A stretch of 64,000 bases of DNA from CBDCIS01 sp965217565 (GCA_965217565.1 CBDCIS010000006.1:186001-250000), one strand, 5' to 3'. Shown: positions 16,083 to 25,527, counted from the first letter of the stretch. Program-made: numbers and translations. The notes: generated by a model from the sequence alone, not told the origin.

Positions 16083-17681
16083 ATGAAGATTACCAAGGTC
16101 CCATTGTCATTGGCGGCGCTGGCCATGCTGGCCGTCCTCCTCCTCGCTGCCTGCAGAGGCGGCGAGGAGGGACTGTCCCGCGCCGAGGTGGAGGAGATAG
16201 TGCAGGCGGAGCTGGCCGAAGCACAGGACCCGCCCGCGCCGGAGCCGGGACTCACCTCCGCCGACGTGGAAGAAGCCATCCGCACGGCCCTGGCGGACAT
16301 GTCCCAGCCTGAACCCGGCCTGACCGAGAGTGAGGTCGAGGAGATAGTCGAGGCTGCTATCGCGGCCATCCCCGAACCTCAAGCCGGACTCACCTCCGCC
16401 GACGTGGAGGAGGCAATCCGCAGTGCGATGGCGGCCCTGCCTCAGCCGACACCCGGACTCACCGCCGCAGAGGCGGAGCGGATAGCGCGGGACGTTGTCG
16501 CCTCCATCCCAACCAGGTCCGCCCCCGCCGAGTACACCAGGTTCTTCGTCGAGAAGGCCATCAGCAGGTATGAGACCCAGGGGCTCGACGCCACCCTCGC
16601 CTACTACAACCGGCCGGAGAGCGTCGACGGCCAGTGGTACGTCTTCATCGCCGACGAGAACCAGACCGTCGTGGCTCACGCCGCGTCCCCGGACCTCGTG
16701 GGCAAGCACGCTTCGCAGGCGCTCGGTCCCAACTCATATCCCGCGGGGTCTGCGTTAGCCGCCTCCGCCACGGAGAGCGGCGCCTGGTTCGACTACACCA
16801 TTGCCAATCCCGCCTCCGCCGCTGTGGAGACCAAGCACGCTTGGGTGATCATCCACGACGGGTTGATCTTCGGGTCTGGTTGGTACGAGCCCGGCCCTGA
16901 CAAGTCGGACGCCCCCGCCTACACCAAGGCGTTCGTCCAGCAGGCAACGAACCTGTACGACGCGGTGGGCCTGGAGGAGACCCTCGCCTACTACAACCGA
17001 CCGGAGAGCATCGACGGCCAATGGTACGTGTTCATCATCGACGAGAACGATCTGGCCATCGGGCATCCCGACCCCGGCCGCCTGGGGCTGGACCTGAAGG
17101 GCTGGGTGGGCACCGACGCCAACGGCTACAACTTCGGTCCGGAGATGCTGTCGGCCACGGAGGAGGGCAAATGGGTGTCCTACGTGTACCGGAACCCGGA
17201 GAGCGGCGGTCTTGGCATCGATTTCGATCACCTGGAGCTCAAGAACGTCTGGGCCGTGCGGCACGACGGACTGCTGTTCGCCTCGGGCTGGTACATCGAC
17301 GCCGACGAGTTCACCAAGTCCCTGGTGGACACAGCCGCCCGCGTGTTCCGTGAAGTAGGACTGGAGGGGACCATCGCCTACTTCGCCAGCCCCGAGATCG
17401 CTTTTGCGGGACTGGCCGCGGTCATTACCTACTACAACAGCGCCGAGAACGTTGAAGGGAACTGGTTCGCCTTCATAGCCGACGAAAGCGGCACCATCAT
17501 CGACCACTACGACAAAGCGATGGTGGGGCGAGCCCTGAGCGATATCCTCGGCACGGACGCGTTCGAGGCCACCGCAGAGGGCAACTGGGTGACCACCGAG
17601 GACGTGCGCGTCTGGGTCCTCGGCCAGGACGGGATGACGTTCGGTTCCGGCTGGCACAGCGGCCACGACGAGTCCAACTGA
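16083..17681 (+). CDS. Triple-Cache lipoprotein
   Basis: This 532-residue protein has a lipobox LLLAAC at residues 19-24. Four or five repeats follow, of the form GLTSADVEEAIRTAL or GLTESEVEEIVEAAI (residues 30-135), which would form a helical stalk. Three single-Cache-like domains come next, each with the pattern LAYYNRPESVDGQWYVFI...IDG/HDG..FGSGWY. Cache domains normally bind small ligands in front of a kinase or chemoreceptor signalling domain; here no signalling or transmembrane segment follows, so it may act as a free ligand-binding lipoprotein. A linked sensor kinase lies 7 kb upstream. The start has GAAGGA upstream. Confidence 0.8.
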   Translation: MKITKVPLSLAALAMLAVLLLAACRGGEEGLSRAEVEEIVQAELAEAQDPPAPEPGLTSADVEEAIRTALADMSQPEPGLTESEVEEIVEAAIAAIPEPQAGLTSADVEEAIRSAMAALPQPTPGLTAAEAERIARDVVASIPTRSAPAEYTRFFVEKAISRYETQGLDATLAYYNRPESVDGQWYVFIADENQTVVAHAASPDLVGKHASQALGPNSYPAGSALAASATESGAWFDYTIANPASAAVETKHAWVIIHDGLIFGSGWYEPGPDKSDAPAYTKAFVQQATNLYDAVGLEETLAYYNRPESIDGQWYVFIIDENDLAIGHPDPGRLGLDLKGWVGTDANGYNFGPEMLSATEEGKWVSYVYRNPESGGLGIDFDHLELKNVWAVRHDGLLFASGWYIDADEFTKSLVDTAARVFREVGLEGTIAYFASPEIAFAGLAAVITYYNSAENVEGNWFAFIADESGTIIDHYDKAMVGRALSDILGTDAFEATAEGNWVTTEDVRVWVLGQDGMTFGSGWHSGHDESN

Positions 17682-17909
17682 CGCGGCGAAAGCCTCGGCC
17701 CCGCCAATAGAGGGCAACAAGAAAAGCCCGCATATGGGAATCACTCCGAGAGGCCGACGGACTTCACCGGGAGTCGGCAGGCGCTCAGGCGGCGTCAAGG
17801 AATGGACCCTGCGGGGAGTCCCGCACTCCGTCCTCGGCTTTTTGCGTCGCCCTGCCCGGACATCGCGGTTGGAGGGAGATTGCAGCCTTGCCGCGTAAGG
17901 ACACGGTCG

Positions 17910-18242
17910 ATGCCTCGACAGCGCATCCATCACAGCAGAGTGACCTACCAAGTCCCCCACGACTTCCCGGAGCGGCTGGAGCGGTTCAAGGAGGAGTCGG
18001 GCCTGTCGTGGGCGGAGATTGCACGCCGTCTCGACGTCCACCACGAGACGCTGCGGCGCTGGAGGAAGGGGCTGGCCCGCCCCAGCATGCGGAACATGAT
18101 GGCGCTGGTGGCCCTGGCGAGACCCCTGGGCCTAGCCCACCTGCTGACCGCGTGGACCCTCCCGGACGAAGCGCGGCGCGAGAAGCCCCGCCAAAGGCGT
18201 CCCGACCGGGTGCGAGAGTCCTGGGAGGAAAGCCGCGCGTAG
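17910..18242 (+). CDS. Small XRE-like helix-turn-helix protein
   Basis: The 110-residue protein contains a Cro/CI-type HTH: SGLSWAEIARRLDVHHETLRR. The ATG at 17910 is preferred because AAGG lies about 10 bp upstream and the upstream codons (from 17802) look non-native. The C-terminus is basic. It opens the mobile-element-like segment and could regulate it; no partner gene is adjacent. Confidence 0.6.
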   Translation: MPRQRIHHSRVTYQVPHDFPERLERFKEESGLSWAEIARRLDVHHETLRRWRKGLARPSMRNMMALVALARPLGLAHLLTAWTLPDEARREKPRQRRPDRVRESWEESRA

Positions 18243-18448
18243 AGGCGACCGACACCGCAGGGGCTGAAACGCAACGACGGCAGTGCACGCGGACGACGCC
18301 GTGGCGCGCATGGCGAGGGGCAGGCGTACGGCGGGAGCGCCAGTCCCCCCTCGCGTGCTACGACCCAACGCCCATCGGCCCTGGCCCTTGCCAAACGGAC
18401 AACCCTGGTCAGGCTCAGCCTGTGACAACATGCTGGTAGTCTCAACAC

Positions 18449-20146
18449 ATGGCAATCTCCGAACGACAGCTGCTCGACGCCCTCAGCCGGACGCCGTTCA
18501 TCGACTCGGCGGAGCTGGCACGCATCCTGGGCGAGGCCCACGCGACCGTTCACCGAGCCCTGGCCGACCTGCTGGCAGATGGCATCGTCGGGCGTGTCAG
18601 CCACGGCACCGCACACCTGGCGTCGAGCCAGAGATACCACCTGACCGCCAACGGCATTCGCGAGACTGCCGGGTTTCTCGGCTTCGAGACCCCCTCTGAC
18701 TTCGTGCGGGCCTACCCCGCGTCCAGGGAGTGGCTGACGCTGCTCATCCGCAGGATGGACGCGGTGGCCAGCGTCTATCGACTAGCCGCGTCACTCTCCT
18801 CCGGCATCGACGGGCTCCGGTCCCGCGTCGAGTTCCACCGAAGGGGGCGGTTCGACGCCACCATCACCCTCCACGACGGCCGCAGCGTCGGCGTGGTGGG
18901 CCAGGGGTTGGCCCTTCGGCGCCGGTCGCTCTACGACCGGTTGAGGGCCATAGCACAGTACGACTACTCACGGCGTCCCGGCACCGTCCTGATCCTTGTG
19001 CCGAGCGCATGGGAGCTTCGGCGGACGGCGAGGTTCTGCATCAACAACGACCTCCGTGACTGCTACGTTGCCGTGGAGTCCAGGGACGCCCTCGAAAGAC
19101 GGGACCTGCGCCTCTGGTGCGAACCCACGGGGCTGTTCGGACTCACGGACTACACGCTGGAGACGGTGAGCGCCTACGGCAAGCCAAGCGGAGGGACTGG
19201 AGCCCAGTCGCCGGAGCGGAAGCGTGCGTCCATTCCCGACCCCGAGCGGATGGCGGGGGCTGCGCCGGCCTTCGGCGTCAGCCCGTCGGAGAAGCGGACG
19301 CTGGACCTCATCACCGACCACCCGATGACCCCCCGTGAGCATCTTGCCACCTGGCTCGGCGTCTCCGAGGGACGTGTCAGCCAGATGATGCGCAGCCTCG
19401 TCGATACCTGGGGCCTCGTGGAGCAACGGGGCAAACGCGGAGACACCCGTTACACCCTGTCCGACGAGGGCATTCGCTACGTCACCCACCGGGACCGCGC
19501 CGAGCTTCCCACCACGCAGGGCATCTGGAGCACGGAGCTCACCACCGACAAAGAGGGCCGCACACGGCACATGGGACACCGTATCGAGACGTGGGCGAGG
19601 CAGACGAAGCACGCCGACGGCATCACGTGGTTCCTATCGAAGCTGGAAGCCGAAACCCGTGCCGACTCTGCCAGCGAGCTTCTATGGTCTATCCCCACCG
19701 CCCGGTCCGACCGAACCTACAACTGGGGCGAGTCCGCCATCGCACCCGACGCCGTGGGGCAGATGACCGCCCAGGGCCTTCGGATACCCTTCTACTTCGA
19801 GTACGAGCTTCGCGCCCGTCACCCCAGGGGAGTCATTGCCCGTCTGAGTCCATACGAGGACTACTACTGGTCACCCGAGCATAAGGACGACCAGCCGCCT
19901 TACCCCGTCACCCTGTTCGTCGTGGACACCGAGGAGGTCGAGGACACCTACGTGCGCACCGCAGCCCGCATGAGCCGGATGTCCCTGCCCATCTTCGTGT
20001 CGTGCATACCCGCTCTGTCCACCGCAGGAATACTTGGAAAGTCATGGCGTCCACTGTGGGAACCGGAGTCCCCCCGACTGCCCCTGTCCGCACTGAGAGC
20101 CTACCAATGGGACTCACTCTACCACCGGATGCGTCCCGTCCTGTAG
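18449..20146 (+). CDS. Winged-helix replication-relaxation-like protein
   Basis: The 565-residue protein starts with a winged helix (LLDALSRTPFIDSAELARIL, then HATVHRALADLLADGIVGRV). A middle region follows that resembles plasmid replication-relaxation proteins, with a second MarR-like winged helix near residues 285-345 (MTPREHLATWLGVSEGRVSQ). There is no Walker motif. A TAGTCT box lies 6 bp before the ATG and is conserved at the same place in the truncated paralogue at 26873, so the mRNA may be leaderless. The stop codon lies inside the first CCTGTAGAGGG repeat of the noncoding array. Such proteins are typical of actinobacterial and Chloroflexota plasmids and integrated elements. Confidence 0.55.
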   Translation: MAISERQLLDALSRTPFIDSAELARILGEAHATVHRALADLLADGIVGRVSHGTAHLASSQRYHLTANGIRETAGFLGFETPSDFVRAYPASREWLTLLIRRMDAVASVYRLAASLSSGIDGLRSRVEFHRRGRFDATITLHDGRSVGVVGQGLALRRRSLYDRLRAIAQYDYSRRPGTVLILVPSAWELRRTARFCINNDLRDCYVAVESRDALERRDLRLWCEPTGLFGLTDYTLETVSAYGKPSGGTGAQSPERKRASIPDPERMAGAAPAFGVSPSEKRTLDLITDHPMTPREHLATWLGVSEGRVSQMMRSLVDTWGLVEQRGKRGDTRYTLSDEGIRYVTHRDRAELPTTQGIWSTELTTDKEGRTRHMGHRIETWARQTKHADGITWFLSKLEAETRADSASELLWSIPTARSDRTYNWGESAIAPDAVGQMTAQGLRIPFYFEYELRARHPRGVIARLSPYEDYYWSPEHKDDQPPYPVTLFVVDTEEVEDTYVRTAARMSRMSLPIFVSCIPALSTAGILGKSWRPLWEPESPRLPLSALRAYQWDSLYHRMRPVL

Positions 20147-20767
20147 AGGGGGTGATAGTCCTATAGGGGGTGATACGTAGATAGCGACGATACGTCCCTA
20201 TCTTCCCTCAATGCTGTCTGGGGGGTACAAAATGGCATCAGCGGGATGATTTCCGAGGTCCACAGACCCCCAAATCACCCTGTTTTGGCTACGAAACGGG
20301 CTTGACGTGTCGCCTGACCGGTCAGGGTGCAAAATGGGATGCCATGCTAAAATAGCTGGCGAGTCTGATGACAACTTGATTGCACTTTTGGAACTCTGAC
20401 GTGTCAGCCGAAAGTGAGGGAACTAGCTATGGCTGAACCTGTCCGGCGTGTCCGAAGATCTGATCGGGGCAGGATTTGGCGTGTCGGCGGCATCCGCGGC
20501 CCAGTTTGGCCCATCACTTTTGGTGCGAAACGATGTGGGGGAGGGCGACGCGATTTTGGTGGGCGGGCAGAAACGGACATCCTGAGCCAGCCAGCTAGGA
20601 ATTTGCGCCACATTTGGAGGAAATTGACGGGAACGAGTGAACACTTTGAGTAAGGGGCTGGTTCCGGCAAAAAGTGGATGAAATTACAAAAGCGGGCCAC
20701 CCCTGTAGAGGATGGAAATGAGTGACGGACGGGCATCGAGGGCCGACGACGATAGGCCCGACCTCAA
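20147..20767. repeat. Noncoding region with iteron-like repeats, part 1
   Basis: No supported gene. The stretch carries GTCCTGTAGAGGG (20138-20150, overlapping the upstream stop), GGCTACGAAAC (20287-20297), a CCTGACCGGTCAGG palindrome near 20316 and a further CCCTGTAGAGGA near 20701. The same words recur in the spacers at 21636-23205, so this region and that one behave as a dispersed array. Confidence 0.45.
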
Positions 20768-21136
20768 GTGGGCGTGGAGTGGCTGGTCGAGCGGGAAGGA
20801 CAGCGCAAGACGGCGGCCCTCCTGGGTGTGAACCGAAAGACGGTGGCGCTGGCCCTGCGCCGGGAGCGGTTGACGGGCAAGATGGCCCTTGCCGTCCGGC
20901 GGCTCATGGCCAACCTGGACGACCCGGAGTGGGAGAGGACGCCGCCGCTGGACAGGTTGGAGGCGAGGATACAGGTGGCGCTCGAAGCGGCGCACGAACT
21001 GGCGGCGCTGGTGGAGAGTCTGACGCAGCGCGTGGCGGCTCTGGAGGCGGCACAGAAGCCCGAAGACGACGCTATCAGCCAGGAGTCGGCGGATGCGCCC
21101 GACGCCGAGGGGCGGGGTCTGCGTCTGTTCAACTGA
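20768..21136 (+). CDS. Small HTH/coiled-coil protein
   Basis: The 122-residue protein starts at a GTG at 20768. Residues 1-40 (EGQRKTAALLGVNRKTVALA) look like a Fis or transposase-type HTH. Residues 60-100 are a probable coiled coil (ARIQVALEAAHELAALVESL). No close family is recognised. The frame closes upstream at 20723. The 5' end may have been altered by a small indel, because the sequence before the GTG in another frame (RPDLKW) would fit as its natural N-terminus. It is 37 bp upstream of the next gene and likely co-transcribed. Confidence 0.5.
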   Translation: MGVEWLVEREGQRKTAALLGVNRKTVALALRRERLTGKMALAVRRLMANLDDPEWERTPPLDRLEARIQVALEAAHELAALVESLTQRVAALEAAQKPEDDAISQESADAPDAEGRGLRLFN

Positions 21137-21173
21137 AGGCGGAGGCGTCAGTCGCAGGGCGAGGAAAAGAGCG

Positions 21174-21635
21174 ATGGATGAGCCCGTCCGCTGGGTGACG
21201 AAGGCGGAGGCTGCTGAGGAGCTGGAGATATCCCTATCCACCCTGGACCGGAAGATCAGGCAGGGGGAGGTCGAGGTCCGCAGGGAGGGCCGCCGGGTGT
21301 TCGTGCGGATGGCGGGGGAGTACATCACCGACGAGGAGCTGCTGCGCCGGACGATCAACAGGGAGCATGAGCTTGAGGGGACCGTGCGGGAGTTGGAGCA
21401 GAGCGTATCCGAGTGGAAGCTGAGAGCGTCCGAGTTGGAGCGGGAGCGAGACGAGGCCAGGGAGGCCGCAGCCACTGCCAGAGGGCCGTATGTGAAGCTT
21501 GAGTTGGAGCACCGGCAGGAGGTCTCCGACCACAAGGCGACGAAATACGTGCTCAACGTCATCAGCGTGATTGCCTTCATGCTGCTCGTGCTGCTGATCG
21601 GCAGCGTCCTCCTGTGGTGGTTTGTGCTGAGGTAG
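21174..21635 (+). CDS. Excisionase-like HTH protein with coiled coil and C-terminal membrane anchor
   Basis: The protein of 153 residues starts at the ATG at 21174. It has an excisionase/MerR-type HTH (VTKAEAAEELEISLSTLDRK) that recognises DNA in other families. A coiled coil spans about residues 55-115 (ELEGTVRELEQSVSEWKL). A single hydrophobic helix at the very C-terminus (VISVIAFMLLVLLIGSVLLW) ends in a short tail. This order would tether a DNA-binding domain to the membrane. The architecture is known in small proteins of Chloroflexota and some phages, but its role here is not known. It follows the small HTH/coiled-coil gene. Confidence 0.6.
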   Translation: MDEPVRWVTKAEAAEELEISLSTLDRKIRQGEVEVRREGRRVFVRMAGEYITDEELLRRTINREHELEGTVRELEQSVSEWKLRASELERERDEAREAAATARGPYVKLELEHRQEVSDHKATKYVLNVISVIAFMLLVLLIGSVLLWWFVLR

Positions 21636-22604
21636 AGGAAGCGCTGTCGGTCCGTCACCCCGGTCTCCAGACACATCTTCGGGAGACGTAACGCACCCCC
21701 ACTTCAATCGCCTTTTCGGGGGCCTAATGTCATTGGGACGCCGCTCCAACCGGACGAGTGATGTCATTCCCCACGTTTGGCGATGTCATTGCCGTCCGGA
21801 ACGCGCCCTTTCTAAAAGTGTTCACTGCTTACGTCCTGTAGAGGGGCCTATTACCCCTGTTTCAGCTACGAAATCACAACTCTTGGCGCTCAGTTACAAA
21901 ACTGAAACTCCTGTACACCCCCACTACTGCGAGGAAGGGGCCGAAAAAAAGAGAGCCTATAGCACCCCGCATCCCTGCGCAGAGCTAAGAGGGGTCTTAT
22001 TCAGCGTTGCGATTGTGCACACTCACTTGCGAGAGCCGCGCTCCGATGAGTCGCGGCAGACGGCAGGGAGGTGCACGAGTTGGCGCGGAGACCATCGACC
22101 AACCGCCGGACGGCGAAGTGGGGATCGCCGTCCCACTCCACCGAGCATCGAGGGAAGGTGAGGCGTGAGCAGCCCGGCCCGGATGATCGCCCGCGCTCAC
22201 CTGCGGCGTCAGGCGTCCCCTTTTGCAGCCTTCCCGCCGCCCCGCAAAAGTGCAACTGTCAGCTAAGGCCTTTGCAACCCCGACCCAACCTCAGTCGCCT
22301 ACATAAATGCAACTCTCAGCTACGGACTTGCATACGCACGCCGGAACGTACCCGCAAGTCAAAGTGTTCACTGTTTGTGTCCTGTAGAGGGGTGATTCGC
22401 CCCATTTCAGCTACGAAACAGCCCGACTTGCATTTTTGCAACCAACTTCGTTTCTCTGTACACCCCAACGGCATCACCAATGAGGGTATCCACCCCAGGT
22501 CTTATAGGGGCGCTCACGTGAGCGCCCCTATAGGTAGTTATGCCCAACGTCTCGACCGCTCAAACTGGACGGCAGGACCTGGCCCATGAAACGCCAGAGG
22601 TGGG
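21636..22604. repeat. Noncoding region with iteron-like repeats, part 2
   Basis: Two long repeat units lie here. Each begins AAGTGTTCACTG(C/T)TT, continues through GTCCTGTAGAGGGG (21833-21846 and 22379-22392) and after 10-15 bp reaches TTTCAGCTACGAAA (21860-21873 and 22405-22418). Variants GTCAGCTAAGG and CTCAGCTACGGAC occur near 22258 and 22314. A degenerate copy of the short ORF at 22605 is visible around 22080-22215 (shared GATGATCGCCCGCGC). No gene is supported. Confidence 0.5.
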
Positions 22605-22805
22605 ATGAGCGGGATGAGAAGCGCCAACGGAGAGAATCCACCGACCAATCGCCGGGCTACGGCGTACTCCGCAGAGGAGCGGGAGACGCTGCGGCGCGGG
22701 CTGCGCATCATCGCCCGGATGATCGCCCGCGCCCATCTTCGGCGTCAGGCGGCCCGGTCCGCGGCTTCGCCCAGGCCGCCAGCGGAGCACGAAGACGGGG
22801 ACTGA
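22605..22805 (+). CDS. Short hypothetical protein
   Basis: A 66-codon frame with ERETLRRGLRIIARMIARAH, a basic amphipathic helix. Part of it (PARMIARAHLRRQA-like) is repeated in degenerate form at about 22176-22215, which hints that the frame was once a real duplicated gene. No family is recognised and the ribosome site (AGAGGTGGG) is only moderate. Confidence 0.25.
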   Translation: MSGMRSANGENPPTNRRATAYSAEERETLRRGLRIIARMIARAHLRRQAARSAASPRPPAEHEDGD

Positions 22806-23205
22806 GCGGCTCACGGAACCGTCTTCCGACGCTCCCCATGTCCGTGTTCCACTTTCCCCACTTCGTAGCTACCGCTGCCCCATCGCCCCCGCAAAACGCC
22901 ATGTTCCACTTTCCCCACTTCGTAGCTGCAACTGCCCCATGACCGTGGGGGGAACCCCGGAATCAAATTGCTCGCTCCGATTTAGCAGGCTGTCCCCCTA
23001 CACCCCGATTTCAGCTACGGAACCACCCGAGCTGCAACCTGCCGCCCCGTGCGTTCTCCTGTACACGGGCATGACGCCGCCGACGCTCCCCCGAATCTTG
23101 CGCCCTGTGAGGGGGGCTGTGTGCGTGCCCTGCTTGGCCCGTGTTCTCGCCGAAATCGGCCATTCCCTCTTGCGTTCTAGGTATCCTGTGGCCTACAATA
23201 GGGTG
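22806..23205. repeat. Noncoding region with direct repeats, part 3
   Basis: Two identical 25-bp direct repeats, starting GTTCCACTTTCCCCAC and ending TTCGTAGCT, lie at 22846-22870 and 22903-22927. Their TTCGTAGCT ends are the reverse complement of the AGCTACGAA word found at 20287, 21860 and 22405. A further TTTCAGCTACGGAA lies at 23009-23022. No supported gene. Confidence 0.5.
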
Positions 23206-23496
23206 ATGGTCGAGATTCGCCAGACCGACGCCTATGCCCGCTGGTTCAGACGGCTTCGGGACAGGCAGGCCAGGGTGAGAATTGACAACCGCATCAGGCG
23301 GCTGTCACTGGGCAACCCCGGCGACGTGAGGCCGGTGGGCGAAGGGGTTTCGGAGATTCGCATCGACTACGGACCCGGCTACCGGGTGTACTTCGCGCAA
23401 CAAGGCGAGGCCCTGGTCGTCCTTCTGGCCGGAGGCGACAAGGACAGCCAGGAGCGGGACATACGAAGGGCGCTGGAGCTGGCGAGAGGACTGTAG
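23206..23496 (+). CDS. RelE/HigB-type addiction toxin
   Basis: The 97-residue protein starts at the ATG at 23206. It matches the Gp49/addiction-module killer family of RelE-like mRNA interferases: YARWFRRLRDRQARVRIDNR, then GNPGDVRPVGEGVSEIRI and YGPGYRVYFAQQGEALVV. It stops 10 bp before its antitoxin gene, the reversed toxin-first order usual for HigBA-like pairs. The upstream codons to 22939 lie in repeat DNA and are not part of it. Confidence 0.85.
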   Translation: MVEIRQTDAYARWFRRLRDRQARVRIDNRIRRLSLGNPGDVRPVGEGVSEIRIDYGPGYRVYFAQQGEALVVLLAGGDKDSQERDIRRALELARGL

Positions 23497-23506
23497 GGAG
23501 GCAGCT

Positions 23507-23815
23507 ATGGCAAAGACGCAGACAAGGCCGTGGGACCCGGCTGAGCACCTTGAGACCGAGGAGGACATGGCGGCATACCTGAACGTCGCGCTGGAAGAGG
23601 GCGACCTGGGCCTGATTATGGCGACCCTCGGAGACATCGCCCGCGCCCGCAGGATGGCCCTGGTGGCGGAGGAGACGGGGCTGGGCAGGGAGAGCCTGTA
23701 CAAGTCGCTGTCAGCCGACGGGAACCCGGAGTTCGCCACCGTGCTGAAGGTGGTGCGCGCACTGGGACTCAGACTTCAGGCCGCAGCAGGGCCTGGAGCG
23801 AACGACGCCGCTTGA
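23507..23815 (+). CDS. HigA-like addiction-module antitoxin
   Basis: The 102-residue protein has the putative addiction-module antitoxin pattern: AAYLNVALEEGDLGLIMATL, then an HTH around VAEETGLGRESLYKSLSADG and FATVLKVVRALG. It would neutralise the RelE-type toxin encoded 10 bp upstream and repress the operon. GGGAGG lies 5 bp before the ATG. It helps keep the mobile element in the chromosome. Confidence 0.85.
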   Translation: MAKTQTRPWDPAEHLETEEDMAAYLNVALEEGDLGLIMATLGDIARARRMALVAEETGLGRESLYKSLSADGNPEFATVLKVVRALGLRLQAAAGPGANDAA

Positions 23816-23874
23816 GGGCGTCGCAGGATTGGACGACACGACCGAGAGACAGACGATTGCAGAGGAGGACAGCA

Positions 23875-25527
23875 ATGAAGAAGAATCACCTACAGCCGCT
23901 CACGCCGGCGGCGCTCTACGCCAGGGTGTCCAGCGACAGGCAGGACGTGGACCTGTCCGTGTCCGCCCAGCTACGGGCGCTCAAGGAGTACGCCAAGGCC
24001 AACGACTACTCCGTGGCCCGCGAGTACGTGGACGAGGCCGAGAGCGGCCGCGTCGCCGACCGGCCCCAGTTCAGGGAGATGATCGAGGAGGGCGGCAAGC
24101 CCAAGGCCCCCTTCGACGTGATTCTCGTATGGAAATTCAGCCGCTTCACCCGCAAGCGCGAGCACGCCGTGGCCTTCAAGTCCCAGCTGCGGCGCAAGGG
24201 CATCCGCGTGGTGTCCATCACCGAGCAGGCCGAGGACAACGCCACCGGCAGGCTGCTTGAGGGCATCATCGAGAGCGTGGACGAATATTACAGCGAAAAT
24301 TTGGCGCAGGAGGTCGTCCGGGGAATGAGGGAGGCCGCGTCGAGAGGCTTCTTCCTCGGCTCCAACGCCCCCTTCGGCTACAGGAAGATCAAGGTCAGCG
24401 ACGGGGCGAAGGAGCGACCCACCCTGGAGGTAGACCCGGCCACCGCCCCGGTGGTAAAGGAGCTATTCGAGAAGTCCCTGCGGGGCAGCGGCCTCAAGGA
24501 GCTGTGCAAGGAGCTGAACGACCGGGGCATCACCAACCGGGGCAAGCGCTGGTACAAGGGAACGCTCCACTACGTGCTGAGAAACGAGGCGTACACGGGA
24601 ACCGCCGTCTGGGGCAAGAACAGCAAGGGCGAGAAGGCCCAGGACCCTGTAAGGGTAGAGGGAGCGTGGCCCGCGCTGGTGTCGAGGGAGCTGTTTGACG
24701 AGGTGCAGCAGGCGATGAGTGAGCGCGCCCCGAAGGTGCAGAGGCCCGGTAGAGTCGGCAGCAAGTTCCTGCTGAGCGGTCTGCTCAGGTGCGGGGTGTG
24801 CGGCAGGCCCTACTCGGCCCAGGGAGCCAAGAGCGGCCAGTTCGCCTACTACATCTGCGGCACCCTGTTCAGGGAGGGAGCGGGGACGTGCAGCGCCCGC
24901 TACCTGAACGCCCCCAGGCTGGAGACGTTCGTGGTGGAGAAGATCAGGGAGCGGATTCTGAACGAGGAGACCATCGTGGCGCTGGTGACGCTGGTGGCGG
25001 AGGAGATCGACGCGATGGCCGGTGAGCTGTCCGGCAGGCTGGAGGTCGTCGAGGCGGAGCTGTCCGACGTGAGGAAGCGTCTTGAGAAGCTCTACGAGGC
25101 CATTGAGACGAGCGAGCTGACCCTGGAGGTCCTATCGCCCCGCATCATGTCTCTGAGGCACCGTGAGGAGCAGCTGGAGGCTGCGAGAGAGGACGCCGAG
25201 ACCCAGCTTGAGCAGAGGAGAGTGGAGCTTCCGAACACCGAGGAGATAGCCCAGTACGCTGCGGACTTCCGGAACTTCCTGAAGGACGGGACGATCCCCG
25301 AGCGCAAGGCGCTCATCCGCAACTTCGTGGAGGGCATCGAGGTCATGGGGGACGAGGCCACGCTGACGTACACGGTGCCCATGCCGAGCGACGGTGCGAT
25401 GTCGGAATCGGCGTCGGTTCTTGATTTCGTCAAGTCCAGCCCACCAAAATGGATTCGAACTTTATCATTCAAGAGGGCCCAACGAGGCACACCGCTCTCA
25501 TTGAGTTGGAATGATCCAGAAGCCTGA
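23875..25527 (+). CDS. Large serine recombinase
   Basis: The protein of 550 residues starts at the ATG at 23875 behind GAGGAGG. Residues 10-160 form a resolvase domain: ALYARVSSDRQDVDLSV contains the nucleophilic Ser, and VWKFSRFTRKREHA and SITEQAEDNATGRLLEG follow. A recombinase domain, a zinc ribbon (CGVCGRPYSAQ...CSARY) and a long coiled coil (SGRLEVVEAELSDVRKRLEK) complete it. This is the architecture of phage and ICE integrases that act on attP/attB. It is the best evidence that the 17.8-25.5 kb segment integrated as a unit. The last 35 residues (KSSPPKWIRTLSF onward) look replaced, possibly by attachment-site recombination. Confidence 0.9.
   Translation: MKKNHLQPLTPAALYARVSSDRQDVDLSVSAQLRALKEYAKANDYSVAREYVDEAESGRVADRPQFREMIEEGGKPKAPFDVILVWKFSRFTRKREHAVAFKSQLRRKGIRVVSITEQAEDNATGRLLEGIIESVDEYYSENLAQEVVRGMREAASRGFFLGSNAPFGYRKIKVSDGAKERPTLEVDPATAPVVKELFEKSLRGSGLKELCKELNDRGITNRGKRWYKGTLHYVLRNEAYTGTAVWGKNSKGEKAQDPVRVEGAWPALVSRELFDEVQQAMSERAPKVQRPGRVGSKFLLSGLLRCGVCGRPYSAQGAKSGQFAYYICGTLFREGAGTCSARYLNAPRLETFVVEKIRERILNEETIVALVTLVAEEIDAMAGELSGRLEVVEAELSDVRKRLEKLYEAIETSELTLEVLSPRIMSLRHREEQLEAAREDAETQLEQRRVELPNTEEIAQYAADFRNFLKDGTIPERKALIRNFVEGIEVMGDEATLTYTVPMPSDGAMSESASVLDFVKSSPPKWIRTLSFKRAQRGTPLSLSWNDPEA

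Noticed and set aside
20404..20736. Short frames on both strands in the spacer after the replication-relaxation-like gene.
   Set aside because: Mutually overlapping, compositionally biased and without ribosome sites; the stretch fits a noncoding repeat region better.
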